Positions 37,801 to 49,359 of a stretch of 64,000 bases of DNA are shown piece by piece. The number at the start of each line of letters is the position of its first letter. The first letter of the stretch is position 1. Both the position numbers and the translations under genes were made by a program. The notes under the pieces are model-generated. The model searched no databases. It saw nothing but the letters and a program-made list of their open reading frames with translations, and had not been told where the DNA came from. Location of the stretch: positions 3,100,001 through 3,164,000 of the forward strand of contig CM082579.2 of the NCBI GenBank assembly GCA_040954595.2, read 5' to 3'. Source of the DNA: Balanoglossus misakiensis (lineage: Eukaryota; Hemichordata).

Positions 37801-40800
37801 GCAGATACAGCAAAGGTATCATCAACTGCAATGAGGCCATCAAGTTACAACCAAACAGTGTCAGGGCATACCTCTACAGGTCAGTGTTAACTCTGTCTGG
37901 TCATCTGTAGGTACCCTGAAGTTGAATTGATAAAGCTGGTGTACAGCAAAATCATGTAAACGAACAATGCTTAATGTAGTTTTGCTGTTGACATTAGCTA
38001 TCAATCATAGCTTTTTATACCCCATGAGTATTTCTTCAACTAGACTGGTCTGTTTTTTTTCACCACTTATTTGACAGGGGTGCCTTGAAGTATCACATCA
38101 GAGCCTACGACTTGGCAATACGAGACCTGACCAAAGCCTTGGAGATCGACAACACTTGTTCCTTGGCCTACTTCAATAGAGCTGTCTGTTACCACACCAT
38201 GAAAGATTATGATAATGTGAGTACTACTTGCACTGATTTGCTTATAGTGTTTTGAATCTCTGATTTTGCATCCCTGTAAGCATGCATTCATTGTTGGAAT
38301 TTCTGTTCTCATTCTAGGCACTGAGAGATTATGGTATTGTGTTATTACTGGGTGAAGACAATTCACTGAAAGTAAGTGTGATTATCTCTATCTGTTTCGG
38401 TTGCCATCGGTGACCCATTACCTGACTTCGTGTCAGCGATAATTTGTCAGTCGCTGCCAGATTTGCTATCATGATTGTACATGTATTTCATTTATATTAA
38501 TACATTGTGGAATCTTCGAATTTGTCAGCAGTCTCAAGTTGGCACTGACTTTAGATAAATGTCTAGGATCTAGGTGCAAATGTCAATTTTTTTTACTCTC
38601 TCAAAGAAAATACATGTACACAATTATCCCTATATTGTCATCTAGGTTTTGATCAATCGTGGTCTGATGTACTTTGAGAGAAAAGATTACAAGAATGCAC
38701 TGCAGGACTTCTACCAGGCAGTCAAGGTGAGTCAGTTGTCGAATCAAGTTGACTGTTGGCTCTCTTTCATGAAGTGGTCATGTGTTTAAACCTGCACAAT
38801 ACCCTGAACACAACAAATTATGAGATATTGAAAAGATATTACTTGCCAATGTCTAATTTTGTGATTTTTTTCTAGGTTGAACCTGATGATCCAAAGATTA
38901 GACATACTCTTGGCCTTTGCTTCCACAAGTAAGTTCACTTTAAAATGAAGTAAGATTATCTTGATTTGCAACAGTTGGCATGGAAACTTACTCCAGAGAT
39001 CCAACATGGGTTTGTTGTGGTTGCCATTTGCTATGGCTCTGTCATTGTCACAAAGTGGTTTATTTCATTCTGACATTGTTTTGACTGGATTGTTTGTGAT
39101 TTTCAGACTCAACAGATTGGAAGAAGCTGTCAGCACTTTCACTGGTGCCTTACAAGTAGACAAGTACTTCCTGGATTCTCTTATCGGCCGAGGCAACGCA
39201 TTCATGGACTATGGTCATGAGATCGCCAACACGGCCGCTAGGTTTGTACCAGTAAAATTTTTGCTGAGTTGGCAAGACTGACTCTATGGTAAAAGCAGGA
39301 CAAGTCCAAGGTTGGGGTTTCCATGAAACTGGGAATCTCAGTCTATGTATGGTTCCATTTTGAGCTTTGATCCACCCAGATGTGTTAATTTATTGACTTA
39401 ATTTCTATCACACAGACGCGACTACGAAACAGCAATACATTTAGATCCTCTATGTTTATCAGCAAGAGTTAATCTGGGATACAACTTGCAAGTCTGTGGA
39501 AAATTCCAGCAAGCTTGGAACCACTTCACAGCTTGTCTGCAAATCAGTCCAGGTATAGTATGACAAGAAGATGATTTCTGCATATAAAATTCTAGAGTAC
39601 CAGTAATTTAGTTATGACAACTTGTAAGTTGTTCATTTTACATGATAATTAAGTAGCATCTACTGTCTGTGATTCAAGTGAAAATATCGGAACTATAAAA
39701 ATGTGTTTATACCCAGGCATGTGCGGAAACAATTATTACATTATACCAGTATATTGATGGTGTAAATCACGCTATTTGATTGGTCGAGACACGACACGTG
39801 ACCGTGATATATTAGCCATATACCACAGTCATATATCATAGTTAAAGAAAATGCCTTTTTAAAATGTTTTATGCAAAGTTTCAATATACTGGCATAATAT
39901 AATAGCAATAAAACACCCCAGCCATGGTATACCACTCGATTTTGACCAGTTCAACTCCATATACGCACTCGCTATCGCTCGTGCGTATATGTCGTGAACT
40001 GGTCAAAATCTCGTGATATACCATGGCTGGGGGTGTTTTATTGCTTAAGTATATGTTAGTGATTCCATAGCATTATTGCCAATCACTAATTTAGGAATGC
40101 TTCTTTATTTTCCAGACTACAAACCGGCTTTGGAAGGTAGAGCCGTTGTTTGCCTGCAGATGAGAAACACAGCAGCTGCCTTCAAAGACATCAACGCAGC
40201 CCTGAAAGTGGAACCCAGTGCTGAGCTGTACACCAACAGAGGCGTGATCAACCAGTTCATGGGAGACCGCACTAACGCCATCAAGGATTACCAGTCGGCC
40301 ATCAAAGTCGATCCAACCTATGGACTGGCGTACTTCAACGCTGCAAATCTGTATTTCCACACAAGACAGTTTAGACAGGTGTGTGAAAATAATAATATAT
40401 TAAGGGGTCCTGTCATTTGGCATTCTTAAATTTTCATGATTTTAATGCACACGTTTCCATGGCCCCTAATGGCATACAAACACACCACTTAGTAACCATT
40501 TTGATACTGAAAGACTGGGCCCAACCCCTTCAGATGGCACTTGTCAATATAGAGCTGTGTTTTTTTAACTTAAGAGCTAAGTACCATTTTATTTCTGGGG
40601 CTGTTGACTGTCTGATTCTCTCAATGCACACACTCCGTGGTTACATAGGAACAAGGGACTATGACAAATACTACTTGTCCCATATATTACATTTGGAACT
40701 AGTTCAAGAGTTGATTCATGCAGGTCAGAATTTCATGAGTGCTGGGCATGATCCGAGACGCATTAATATTCACCATTGATTATGAGTTATTATCATAAAA

Positions 40801-43800
40801 TATTAATATTTAGACAAGTCTCAAACTTTGCATAAATGGATACCTGATGATTTCATATGTGAAAAAAAATTTCAGACATAAAGACCAATTTATTCCCAAA
40901 CAGATTGTGAAAATGTCATTCGCGTCTGTTAAGTTTGAATGACGTTTTTATTGCTTAATGGGAACATCTTCAAGGGCCATACTGTGATGAAACTGTCATG
41001 TTTCAACGAGGTTGAAGTAAATCACAAACAGATTTATTTTTTATGGCAGTCAAAAGAATCAAGTACATGTTGCGTATGAACTTAACACTTCCCTATGTAC
41101 TGTCTTTGCTACCTGACATTGCACCAGGCCAGGGGAAGTACTGTATTAACAGTGTGCAGTGTTTTGGCAACATATGTCAATTTTTTGTAATGCTCAATTT
41201 TCGTCATTAATATCAAGAGGTAACATAAAATCACTTCTCCACTTCCCTCAGGCTAAAGAGTTTTATGATAAAGCATTTGAATTCAACCCTCGAGATGAAT
41301 CTGCTGTCTTGAACAGAGCCATCACTAAGGTACGTAAAACGGTTTTCGTGTCCTGTCCATAAAATTCAGTGTATTGCAAAGTGATAATGGTAATATTCAG
41401 TTGTATGACTTATGAAATTGTTAATGATGTCATAGGTCGTCAGGTGTCATGGTGCAATGGTTCAGTATCAGAATTTCAGAGTATCAGAATCAAATACCAT
41501 TTCATACTTCCAACTTTATTTGGGACAATTCTTTAATATAGTACACATCATGGGAACAGATATCTTGGAAAACAAAAGTCTTCCTTTTGCTTCATCATTA
41601 AACCCTAATTAAAAATCATGACCGAATCAAACAGTTCACCATCTTCAGAAAATCAAGTCAAATTTTCTTCTTGGATTTGATGTCATGCAATTCATTATGC
41701 AAGTAAGACACCACTCTACTTTCAAATTCATGGAAAATCCTGAAATGGATAAACATGGCATGGATAGTTGACAAATAATTCACTGCCTCCAGTGATGTTA
41801 AAATACCGTCCATTTTTCTTGAATCAAATTGTGCTCGTCTCAGACTCTAATTTAGCCTCACAGTTACAACAGATGAGTTGTTTGTATGCAGCCCTGTAGT
41901 CTCGGTTGTGTGCGTACAGCCACGGATTGACGGCAGAATTGCAGTAGCGAAGCCATCCAAAGTAAAACGACAGCTTGGTCACCACGGGGTCGTCAGGATA
42001 CGCCGTCACCAGAATCTGAATTGTGAAATACGGCATCCACATGATGATGAAGACAATGACGATGATGAGGACACCTTTGATGGCCCGATTGTTCCGTCTC
42101 TGTCTGTACTGTTGCCGGGTTGTCGACCAGGCGGCGTTCAGTTGGGCCGTGATCTTTTTGGACTGCTCGCGGGCCACGCAATAGATGTAGATGTTGGTGT
42201 ACAGCAGAATAAACAGAGGGATCAAGAAGGCTAAGAGTACAGTGAGGAGCAAGACTCCGCCTGTCCATGTCATACGGCAGGTGTCGTTGCTGGTTTTTGC
42301 CCCGGTGATCTTGCTGAGCACACACGTCACGATAAGCGCGACGAACCACACAAGACAGATTACAGCTTTGACGGCGCGAAACGACGTCTTCTCCAAGTAT
42401 TTGATGGGCCAACGAAGACTGGCAAATTTATCCAGACTGATCACCACCAGGCTGAGGATGGACGTGAAGGACAACAGTTGGACCAGCGTCAGCCACACGG
42501 CGCAGAACGCCTGCCCGAGGTCCAGGTCCCAGGCAAAGCATCGAACGATGTCCAGCGGCAAGACGAAGACCCCAAGGGCAAAGTCGCTCAATGCCAAGTT
42601 CATGGTCAGAGCCGTCGAGTGTGGGTGACGCAGCTTCTTGAACTTGATGTAGGAGGCGATCGCCAGGCAGTTGCCGAGGATAACTGCCAGCGTGATCAAG
42701 ATCACCGCGCAGAGTTCCACAGCGGTGAGGTACGAGGTGACGTGACCAGCCAAAGGTGGTGATGTTGCGTTTACCGCTGGAGTTACAGTTGTCACCACCT
42801 CGGGAGCTTCAATCACAAAGCCCCGAGCAGATATCTGATGGCTATAGCCATGTCCTTCAGCGGCCCTCAGAGCATCCAGAAATGTCCTCATCCGTGATTC
42901 TGACATCTCACTCATCAGCTTGTTCAGCGGTCTTTGCGAGGCAGCTGTCAAGACGACAGCACTTTATGATTGCCAAATTTTAATGTTACATTGTCTCTGT
43001 ATGTCAGCAGACATGTGAGACGTGAAGAGAGGCACTCATTCGCTGACTCTCGTCATCAGCAGAAAGGTTACGATGCACGAATTGTAAAATTTCAGTGCGT
43101 CTTTTGGATCAACAGGTGCTTAATTCCCAGATACTTTCCCCACCTATTCAAGTCACAAAAAAAACAGCACCACAATTAATTCTTCCATTAACTGAGTGGG
43201 CATTTGCCCGTATCTCAGCTAAGTCTGTTTGTTTTAATGTTTTAGAGCAGGCAAACCAAACAGAAGCATTTCAGCTCAGCCCGGCAGGGAAAATATGGGT
43301 CACACGATCCCGGAACATGCTGACATCAGAAAAACCACTGTGTAAAGATCACTATTGATCAGCCATTGCCAAAGTCATACCATGTTGCCATGGTTGCTAG
43401 TAAAGCTCAAGCAAAAGTTTTGTTTGCCATTTTCATAGTTTAAATGCCTAGCGATGAATAAATCAATAAAATCTAGAATCTCAAATAATTTATTTCGGTG
43501 CCTGCCATCTGTCCATTAGAAGTTATCACATTATGAGAAGAGCAGACACTGAGAGACTCTAATTGAGAACTCAAACCAAAATTTACAGATTCTCCCCATG
43601 ATGCAGTTTATCAATCAATATCTCAAAAGATTGATCATTTTTATCATGTCAGTGCAATATTTGCTCTCTATGGAGTGGTACATGGATTCTGCATCATCGA
43701 GTCATCCTACTCACATTTCTTTTAAATGCACAACAAATAACAGTGCTCTACATTTTCTACGTCTGGCAACTGTAGTACCGGTATATTCTTAGAGCTAAAC

Positions 43801-46800
43801 CTTAGTACAAAATACTGATTCTTTCTCTGCACATTCATTGTACTGTTATATGCAGTGTGTTGAAACATTTCAGTCACATTTCAGTTATAGCATTTATGGC
43901 ATTCAGTTCAATCACACTGACGCCATACTTTTATATTCACAGATCAAATACATTTTATTGATTTATTCTGCAAAAAAATGGGCAGACTATAGTGGATCTT
44001 TTATTACCTATGTTGTAATCAATTTGCCGTAAAATCATTAAAATACATTCTCATTTTCTTTAAAAGAAAGGACAGATGGCAGCGTTGCAGATGTGCAGAT
44101 GTTGCTCTAGTTCTCCAGGTTTTCAAGGGAGATTGTTGCAACTCGATGGTCCTGTCTCACGACACTGCTGAGTGACTTGGCCGAAGTATTCCTCTTTCTT
44201 GCGCAGGGAACAAACTTGCAGTACGCGTTCTTGAAGTCCTTGTTGTAGGTGTAGAGAAACGGGTTGACTGCAGAGTTGGCGTATCCCAGCCAGCTGCAGT
44301 AGTTGGTCAGGGTCTTCAGTGACATGCAGTCCGGGTAATATGCGTATATCATGTTGGTAATGAAGTAGGGCATCCACATTGCAGTGAAAGTCAGCACTAG
44401 AAACACGGTTGCCATGACAGCCCTTGCAGGCGGTCGCCTGGGGCCCATAGAGCGGGTGTGCACCGAGATCTGGCGGGACTGTCTCCTGGCGATCCGGTAG
44501 ATCCTGACGTTGGTGTAGAAGAGAATCGTGAAGGGAATGATGAAGCCGACAGTGGCAGCGTACCAGATCATTCCGACGCTCCAGTGCGTCTGGCAGGAGA
44601 AGTTGTCGCAGTCATCCACGTAGAGTGCCGAGACGTGCCCGCAGACGGCCGGTATCCATGACAGCAATGCGGCCAGCACCCACATCGTGAGCACGGCGAC
44701 GACGATTCTACGTGTCGTCACCTTGTGCGAGTACTGCAGTGGCCGGGTGATGTTGGCGTACTTGTCCGAGCTGATGAGGAGGAGGCTGAAGATGGACACC
44801 AGGCAGAGGAAGAGCTGCGACGTCAGCCAGATGCTGCAGAACACCTCGCCCAGGATCCAGCCGTCGAACACCAACTGCAGCAGCTCGAACGGGAGGATGA
44901 AGATCCCCAGCACAAAGTCGGTAATCGCCAGGTTCAGAATCAGGTAGTTGGATATCTGCTGGTGTAATTTCTCGCAGAAGATGAAGGAGAGTAGAACCAA
45001 AATGTTGCCGGATATCACCAGAAACATGATAGAGGAGAAGACCAATATTTCCAGCACATTCCGGTCCGCATGATCTTCATCGCATAATGTCAAGTTGCCC
45101 TCCATCGTGCAAAGAAGATAATGTTTTCAGATCTTTGATGTATATGATGATACTGTTTAGAGTTCCTACCTGTGGATCTCGAGCTGTGATTTGCCCCGTC
45201 AATGCCTTTGTGATAACTGGTTTTGCAGAGTTTGCAGAGTAGATAATGCAAAAGTTATAATGACACACTCTTCCTCCAGTGATACATCTTACTGTACTGT
45301 AGGTTGTAACCATGTAAACTGTAAACGTTACCAAATGCCTGTGTGGAATCAACTCTGCATGTAATACATGTACTAGAGACAATGCTGTCCAACTGGATAA
45401 AATAAACTGTAGATTCTTTGCATAAAAGAGAATTACCACCAGATGTCCAGGATTTCCATCTGCCGTTACAATAGAAACGTTTTCATGCGATACGTCTGCC
45501 GCCGAATCAATTAAAATGTCCTTCCTCCGGTTCTCATCGACGGGAAGAGCGTCATATTCCATTGTCTGTCTGAGCACTTCATGATGAAAGCCCTGATTGG
45601 TTCATTTTGTCTCGCATGACAGTCTGACTGCGGTTTAAAGATCTTGAGAGAGCGAACGTCAATGCCGTAGGTCAATGACCTGTCCACTTTGTCCAGGCAT
45701 GGGCTGTAGAGGTTTTCATCACTTGGTCAAATGCATGTGTAGCCTGTGAAATGCAGTGAAGCCTATTCTGGCATTTCACACACACACAGCCGCAGGACAG
45801 AACTGGTCAGAATCTGATCTTTGAATAATTACGCTGCGATTTTGCAATAATTTAGTAGGATACGATGAATCAACTATTTACACACTGTGGCACATGTTGC
45901 CCGAACGTAATTGGCAAGTATTTGCCAGTACTCAGAAAACAGGAAGCTGGCAAACGATATGTCTTTTTTTTCAGGAAAAGTATGACTAGGCTGCAGACCA
46001 AAAGCTATAAATGTAACCTTCCTATCAGGAGATATCTCAGAACCTCACCATTCATCATTGACTTGCGTACTTTAATTTCAACACTTTCGCATTTTTTGAG
46101 TGTTCCTCAGTGGTTACCTAGAGCTCAACAATGAAAGGTCAGCAAAGAGGTCGACCCAGGATTTTAATCGACACTTTTGGGTTTCCTGAATGTCACAGAT
46201 CTCCGCTGTGAGAATACTGAGACTGAGTCATCGACTGCAAGCCAAATGTTAATCTTGTTGGTATTTTACTCATTTAGAGTTACTCACGTACACTTGTATT
46301 TGTATGTATAATTAAATAAGGTGTTCACAGGAAACCTCTGGGCTTTGGCAGTTTGAAGCCTGTTAATTTCCTGTTGCACTAAAAATAAAATAATTTAATT
46401 AATTGACAGTTGACATTACCCATTGCCTAGAAATGGAAATGTTGATTTTTGTGATTTCTTAAATTGACAATTGTTCTGGTGCTGTTTGCCTTGCACTGTA
46501 CCTGCCAATGAAAGCGAGAGCAAATATCCACCGTTCTGTGATCGCTCTCTGAATATTTGTTTCTAGACTGTGTCAATTTGAACAAAAAATAGTCATTAGG
46601 CAATCGCTCGTAATGAACACAGCTAAAATTTCACTAACCATTCAATTCAGCCATTCTTTGGTCACAGGATTACTGTTATTGATCAAGCTAATGGGAAAGG
46701 GAAGTAACCTTCATAACCTTTAATTGCATCAATTAATAAATAGTGTGACTCATTAAAGCATGAACATTAATAGTTCAGAGAAATGTCCCTATAAAAAAAT

Positions 46801-48044
46801 TTCATGTCAACAAAATTTCTGATCAACAGATGTTACTGCGATGTTGTCAGTGTTTAAAATATACCGGTATATGACAATAACAGGCTCTTTTTTCAAGCTG
46901 CTGAGGTTACAGACAGAGACAGATGTGTGTGTGAAACATATATCAGTGAAATATTTTAAACCAGAAATTTGTCAAAATGTACCAGCTTGCAGTTTGTGTT
47001 TCATCTGCCAGATTATAGGGAAAGTACATGTTGATAGATTTGATCATGTTTGCATCAGTTTGATTTTTTAGAACGATCAGATCTGCATTTTGAGTCTTGT
47101 GCAAGTATGTAACAATAATCATATTACTATTATGGTACTACAGACAGTCTTAATTTGCTACACCGATCTGGTTCTGTGAGTGCTCTACACTTGGTTCCTC
47201 TATAAGGTCGCAGAACCAGCATAACTGTGCATAGCAAAACATGCTAAGCCCCGCCTGGCTTAATCATCAGGATACACCATTTGAGTAACCAATGAAGGGG
47301 TATGGTGGTGGTGGTGGTGGTGGTGGTGATGATGATGATGATGATGATAATGCAATGATGATGATCATGAAGATGATGATGACACCACATTGGTTCATTT
47401 TTGCTGGCATTTCAGGTCATGTTGAGAGATACACAGGGAGCTCTTGAAGACTTCAAATTAGCCTGCAAAAGAAGCCCTCACTCGGCACATGTGTACTTCA
47501 ACCGTGGCAATCTCTATGCTTCACTGGGACAGTTTGACAAAGCAGAAAAAGACTACACACAAGGTGAGATGAAATCATCAAGCATAGCAAAGAATGATTT
47601 ATTTCAATCACAACTGTCATGTCAGGACAACAGAAGAAGAATTTTGTCTTCTTCGGTTGAGGAACAGATTTTCAGAAAAATGGGTCCTCGAAACCTTTGA
47701 ATTGTTTGCTATGATTCAACAGGTGCAGTTCCAATCAATAAAATCCACAATCCATTAATAATTTTAATGGTTAACGTGAAGTGCTGATATAATAAAAAAA
47801 TGTCTCATATAAGTAATCTGACACTTTGCTCCTGTGATGCATTAATAAATTTCAACGTCTGATTGAAGACACTCAGAAATCCTCACATGTCTTTGTTTGC
47901 CTTGCTGCAGCATTGGAGTTGAAACCTGACGACGCCCTGGTTCACAAGCGAAGAGCAGACGTTCTTGGAAAACTAGGACGACAAGATGAAGCCATAGTTG
48001 ACTACAAGAGAGCCATTGAAATACGGAGCAAGAAGCACATCTAG
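22868..48044 (+). CDS. TTC6: TTC6-like giant tetratricopeptide-repeat protein, 52 coding exons
   Basis: Exons: 22868-23148, 24256-24355, 24584-24704, 24835-24971, 25134-25383, 25577-25985, 26234-26486, 26757-26939, 27088-27273, 27371-27523, 27671-27853, 28060-28121, 28285-28488, 28702-28856, 29094-29462, 29691-29720, 29897-30047, 30184-30361, 30520-30580, 30760-30832, 31028-31055, 31160-31215, 31402-31458, 31774-31851, 32010-32150, 32353-32382, 32906-32996, 33183-33284, 33469-33653, 33741-33861, 34025-34131, 34302-34499, 34614-34727, 34830-34943, 35065-35158, 35317-35391, 35531-35583, 35760-35979, 36219-36266, 37172-37318, 37538-37636, 37764-37879, 38078-38216, 38318-38371, 38646-38726, 38876-38928, 39107-39241, 39416-39552, 40116-40378, 41252-41329, 47416-47563, 47911-48044. 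Every junction keeps frame, giving about 2344 aa. Residues 1-1340 are mostly acidic and low-complexity, with a compact module near 950-1015. From about 1355 to the end there are roughly 20 or more TPR units (patterns such as AYYQRGLVRMRL, AYLSRAAFYGMKGRY, VYFNRGNLYASLGQF). Large N-terminal half plus a TPR array to the stop fits TTC6; the function of that family is poorly known. The first exon may instead start at the acceptor at 22965, with an unseen upstream exon. Confidence 0.75.
25028..25130. repeat. (TTCA)n microsatellite abutting a splice acceptor
   Basis: About 26 TTCA units run to within 3 bp of the acceptor CCAG of TTC6-like exon 5 (25134). The whole 162-nt intron 24972-25133 is a multiple of three without stops, so retention would add an (IHSF)n block in frame. 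Confidence 0.95.
29094..29462 (+). other. Exon 15 of the TTC6-like gene: compact module resembling TRADD N-like domains
   Basis: This 369-nt exon is the longest uninterrupted folded-looking part of the N-terminal half. Residues about 950-1015 read GSLVFEVECSDGKTADAIW, then a YRSGKLEKMLKDIL helix, then TKLVLDLSIGLEDF. The order strand (GSLVFEVEC), acidic/W helix (YRSGKL) and strand (KLVLDLSI) resembles TRADD-like N-terminal modules of invertebrate immune-type proteins. That resemblance is from memory and needs a profile search. The exon is phase 1-1. Confidence 0.35.
39740..40044. mobile_element. Nested foldback (MITE-like) element in a TTC6-like intron
   Basis: A near-perfect inverted repeat has arms 39905-39968 and 39981-40044 (64 bp each) around a 12-bp loop TCGCTATCGCTC. 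Directly upstream, a second inverted pair with 17 of 18 matches (39740-39757 and 39881-39898) encloses about 120 bp. The unit contains no open frame. Structure and lack of coding sequence fit a non-autonomous foldback or MITE element. The downstream end lies about 70 bp before the exon at 40116. Confidence 0.75.
41824..42915 (-). CDS. Rhodopsin-class GPCR 1, nested in TTC6-like intron
   Basis: This intronless frame gives 363 aa from the ATG at 42915; the frame stays open a little further upstream, and an AG before 42945 could be an acceptor from an unseen 5' exon. Seven hydrophobic segments fit class A: TM1 GNCLA, TM2 NLALSDF, TM3 ending LDKF instead of DRY, TM6 MWMPYF and TM7 NPWLY. One sequon (NATS) lies in the N-terminus, and cysteines follow NPWLY (LICCNC, possible palmitoylation). 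The general look is amine-receptor-like, but the residue at position 3.32 (17 before the LDKF aspartate) is valine, not the amine-binding aspartate. Ligand unknown. It lies antisense in the 41330-47415 intron of the host gene. Confidence 0.85.
   Translation of the reverse strand: MSEMSESRMRTFLDALRAAEGHGYSHQISARGFVIEAPEVVTTVTPAVNATSPPLAGHVTSYLTAVELCAVILITLAVILGNCLAIASYIKFKKLRHPHSTALTMNLALSDFALGVFVLPLDIVRCFAWDLDLGQAFCAVWLTLVQLLSFTSILSLVVISLDKFASLRWPIKYLEKTSFRAVKAVICLVWFVALIVTCVLSKITGAKTSNDTCRMTWTGGVLLLTVLLAFLIPLFILLYTNIYIYCVAREQSKKITAQLNAAWSTTRQQYRQRRNNRAIKGVLIIVIVFIIMWMPYFTIQILVTAYPDDPVVTKLSFYFGWLRYCNSAVNPWLYAHNRDYRAAYKQLICCNCEAKLESETSTI
42916..44106. other. Intronic spacer between nested GPCRs 1 and 2
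   Basis: Non-coding 1.2 kb inside the host intron. It is the 5' flank of GPCR 1 and the 3' flank of GPCR 2. No RNA gene or long repeat is visible. Confidence 0.45.
44107..45105 (-). CDS. Rhodopsin-class GPCR 2, nested in TTC6-like intron
   Basis: A single 332-aa frame. The start ATG is followed by EGNLTL (N-glycosylation sequon). Seven TM segments: TM1 SGNILVLL, TM2 NLAITDF, TM3 ending SSDKY, TM6 MWMPYF, TM7 NSAVNPFLY, then an amphipathic helix YNKDFKNAY. It shares LGYANSAVNP-type TM7 sequence with aminergic receptors. At 3.32 it has glutamine (SQLFLCLVS region), so classic amine binding through aspartate is not expected. A DKY in place of DRY matches GPCR 1 (DKF), so the two are probably local duplicates. 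A donor-like site at about 45172 on the minus strand hints at a possible upstream untranslated exon. Confidence 0.87.
   Translation of the reverse strand: MEGNLTLCDEDHADRNVLEILVFSSIMFLVISGNILVLLSFIFCEKLHQQISNYLILNLAITDFVLGIFILPFELLQLVFDGWILGEVFCSIWLTSQLFLCLVSIFSLLLISSDKYANITRPLQYSHKVTTRRIVVAVLTMWVLAALLSWIPAVCGHVSALYVDDCDNFSCQTHWSVGMIWYAATVGFIIPFTILFYTNVRIYRIARRQSRQISVHTRSMGPRRPPARAVMATVFLVLTFTAMWMPYFITNMIYAYYPDCMSLKTLTNYCSWLGYANSAVNPFLYTYNKDFKNAYCKFVPCARKRNTSAKSLSSVVRQDHRVATISLENLEN
45106..47415. other. Rest of the 6.1 kb host intron
   Basis: Non-coding as far as I can see. A 166-codon minus-strand frame at 45077-45577 has no motif and overlaps the GPCR 2 start. A (GGT)n(GAT)n repeat lies at 47303-47383, just before the next exon at 47416. 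Confidence 0.45.
47303..47383. repeat. (GGT)n-(GAT)n trinucleotide repeat
   Basis: GGT units (about eight) pass into GAT units, then imperfect ATGATG runs. The array is intronic and ends about 30 bp upstream of exon 51 of the TTC6-like gene. Confidence 0.9.
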
Positions 48045-49359
48045 GGATTGAATTGCTGGCCGTTTGATTATTCAAACCTTTTTGCACTTTTTATAAAAAT
48101 TTGGTGAAATTGTGTTCGTCTTTCACCTACACTTTTACTTGTAATACTGAACTTCAAGGTGCAACAATTTTGTTTGAACTTTGAGAGTCCGTCCATATTT
48201 TCATCTTTTATATTTCTGTGTATATGATGATTCTATAATGCACATTATATTGTAAAAATATGCCGACCATTGCTATTTTAGTTGAATTTCCCTTTATATG
48301 CATATGCTGTACATTGTTGGTTGCAAATGAACTATTTAATTACTCACAGAGAAGGTAATCTAATTACACCAGGGTTTTCTCTTTTATGTAGCAGTGTTGA
48401 GTAATTTTTATTTGCCAGGAATTTAATATGAAACAAATTTTGCTCAGTGCCACTAAAGTGATTAAACAAAAGCCGCAAACAGTTCTAGTATTGCCAAACC
48501 CGCCGTTGGTGGCGACATTAAAAAATCCAGAACAGAGAGCACCATCCTGTATGTCAGAAGTAGGTCTCAAACTATTTGCATAAAAGCAAAGTTCGTGCCA
48601 ACAGGTGCGAGGCTTCCGGAGATGGTCGCGAGTTTTCTATATATAGAACTGGGTCACAATCAATTTGCATTTAAAAGGAAAGTTTGTGCCAACAGGTGAG
48701 ATTCTGTCTGGCCATGTACGACCTTTGCCGACGGTGTACCGGTACATGTTCACCAGACTAACACCTGCACAAAAGTTCCTTAAAATGCAAATAGTTGTGA
48801 CCCACTTCTGACGTACGTGGACGTTACCCTCCAGGCTCTACTCTCTGTTCCGGATTGTTTAATGTCGCCACCTACGACGGGTAGGGAAAATAACACAGTA
48901 GAAAAATGTGGCTTTCGTACCAATTTGAAGGCCTTCTGAATATGTATTTGAGAAATAAAACCAAAAAATATTCTTTGCGACAAAAAAACTCTGGAGACAA
49001 ATATTCATCGCAATCCAACCTTTTCATTATTCAGATTATATCATTTCTGCATGAATATTCGGTTCTCACTATAAAGATTACAATAGTTCTCGATCAATTG
49101 TGTTTTTGCTTCTGCTAAAAAATACACATCAAAAATGGCAGAAAAAGTAAAAAGTTCAGTCACAAAATCTTAGCGATAAGCTTCCTATTGGTGACCATGG
49201 CATTGGATCCAAGTTGCGCCAATACGGACAAATTTCAGCCAGCTGACCAAAACTGGTCGTTATTCGTCATATTCTATCACATGCCTCTCTCTGAAAGATA
49301 ATTATCTAGCCTATTTCACCTAGGCCTAGATATTTTGCGCTATAGGCTACTGCAAGTCC
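48045..49359. other. Interval between the TTC6-like 3' end and GPCR 3
   Basis: It holds the 3' untranslated regions of two converging genes and an inverted-repeat element at 48499-48881. No canonical AATAAA is seen close behind the TTC6-like stop. No gene is called. Confidence 0.5.
48499..48881. mobile_element. MITE-like element with about 110-bp terminal inverted repeats
   Basis: The left arm (48499 to about 48608) and right arm (about 48765-48881) are inverted copies. Shared blocks are GGTGGCGACATTAAA, GAACAGAGAG, GTCAGAAGT, ACTATTTGCAT and CAGGTG. Inside, a motif TTTGCATwAAA followed by AAAGTTyGTGCCAACAGGTG is repeated directly (near 48580 and 48668). There is no transposase frame. It fits a non-autonomous DNA transposon; target-site duplications are not clear. 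Confidence 0.7.

Noticed and set aside
41878-42762. Plus-strand frames over GPCR 1
   Set aside because: They are antisense shadows of the receptor frame, with no independent features.
45077-45577. 166-codon minus-strand frame upstream of GPCR 2
   Set aside because: It has no domain or membrane pattern and overlaps the GPCR 2 start in another frame. It contains a donor-like site near 45172, so part may be a 5' untranslated exon, but coding is not supported.
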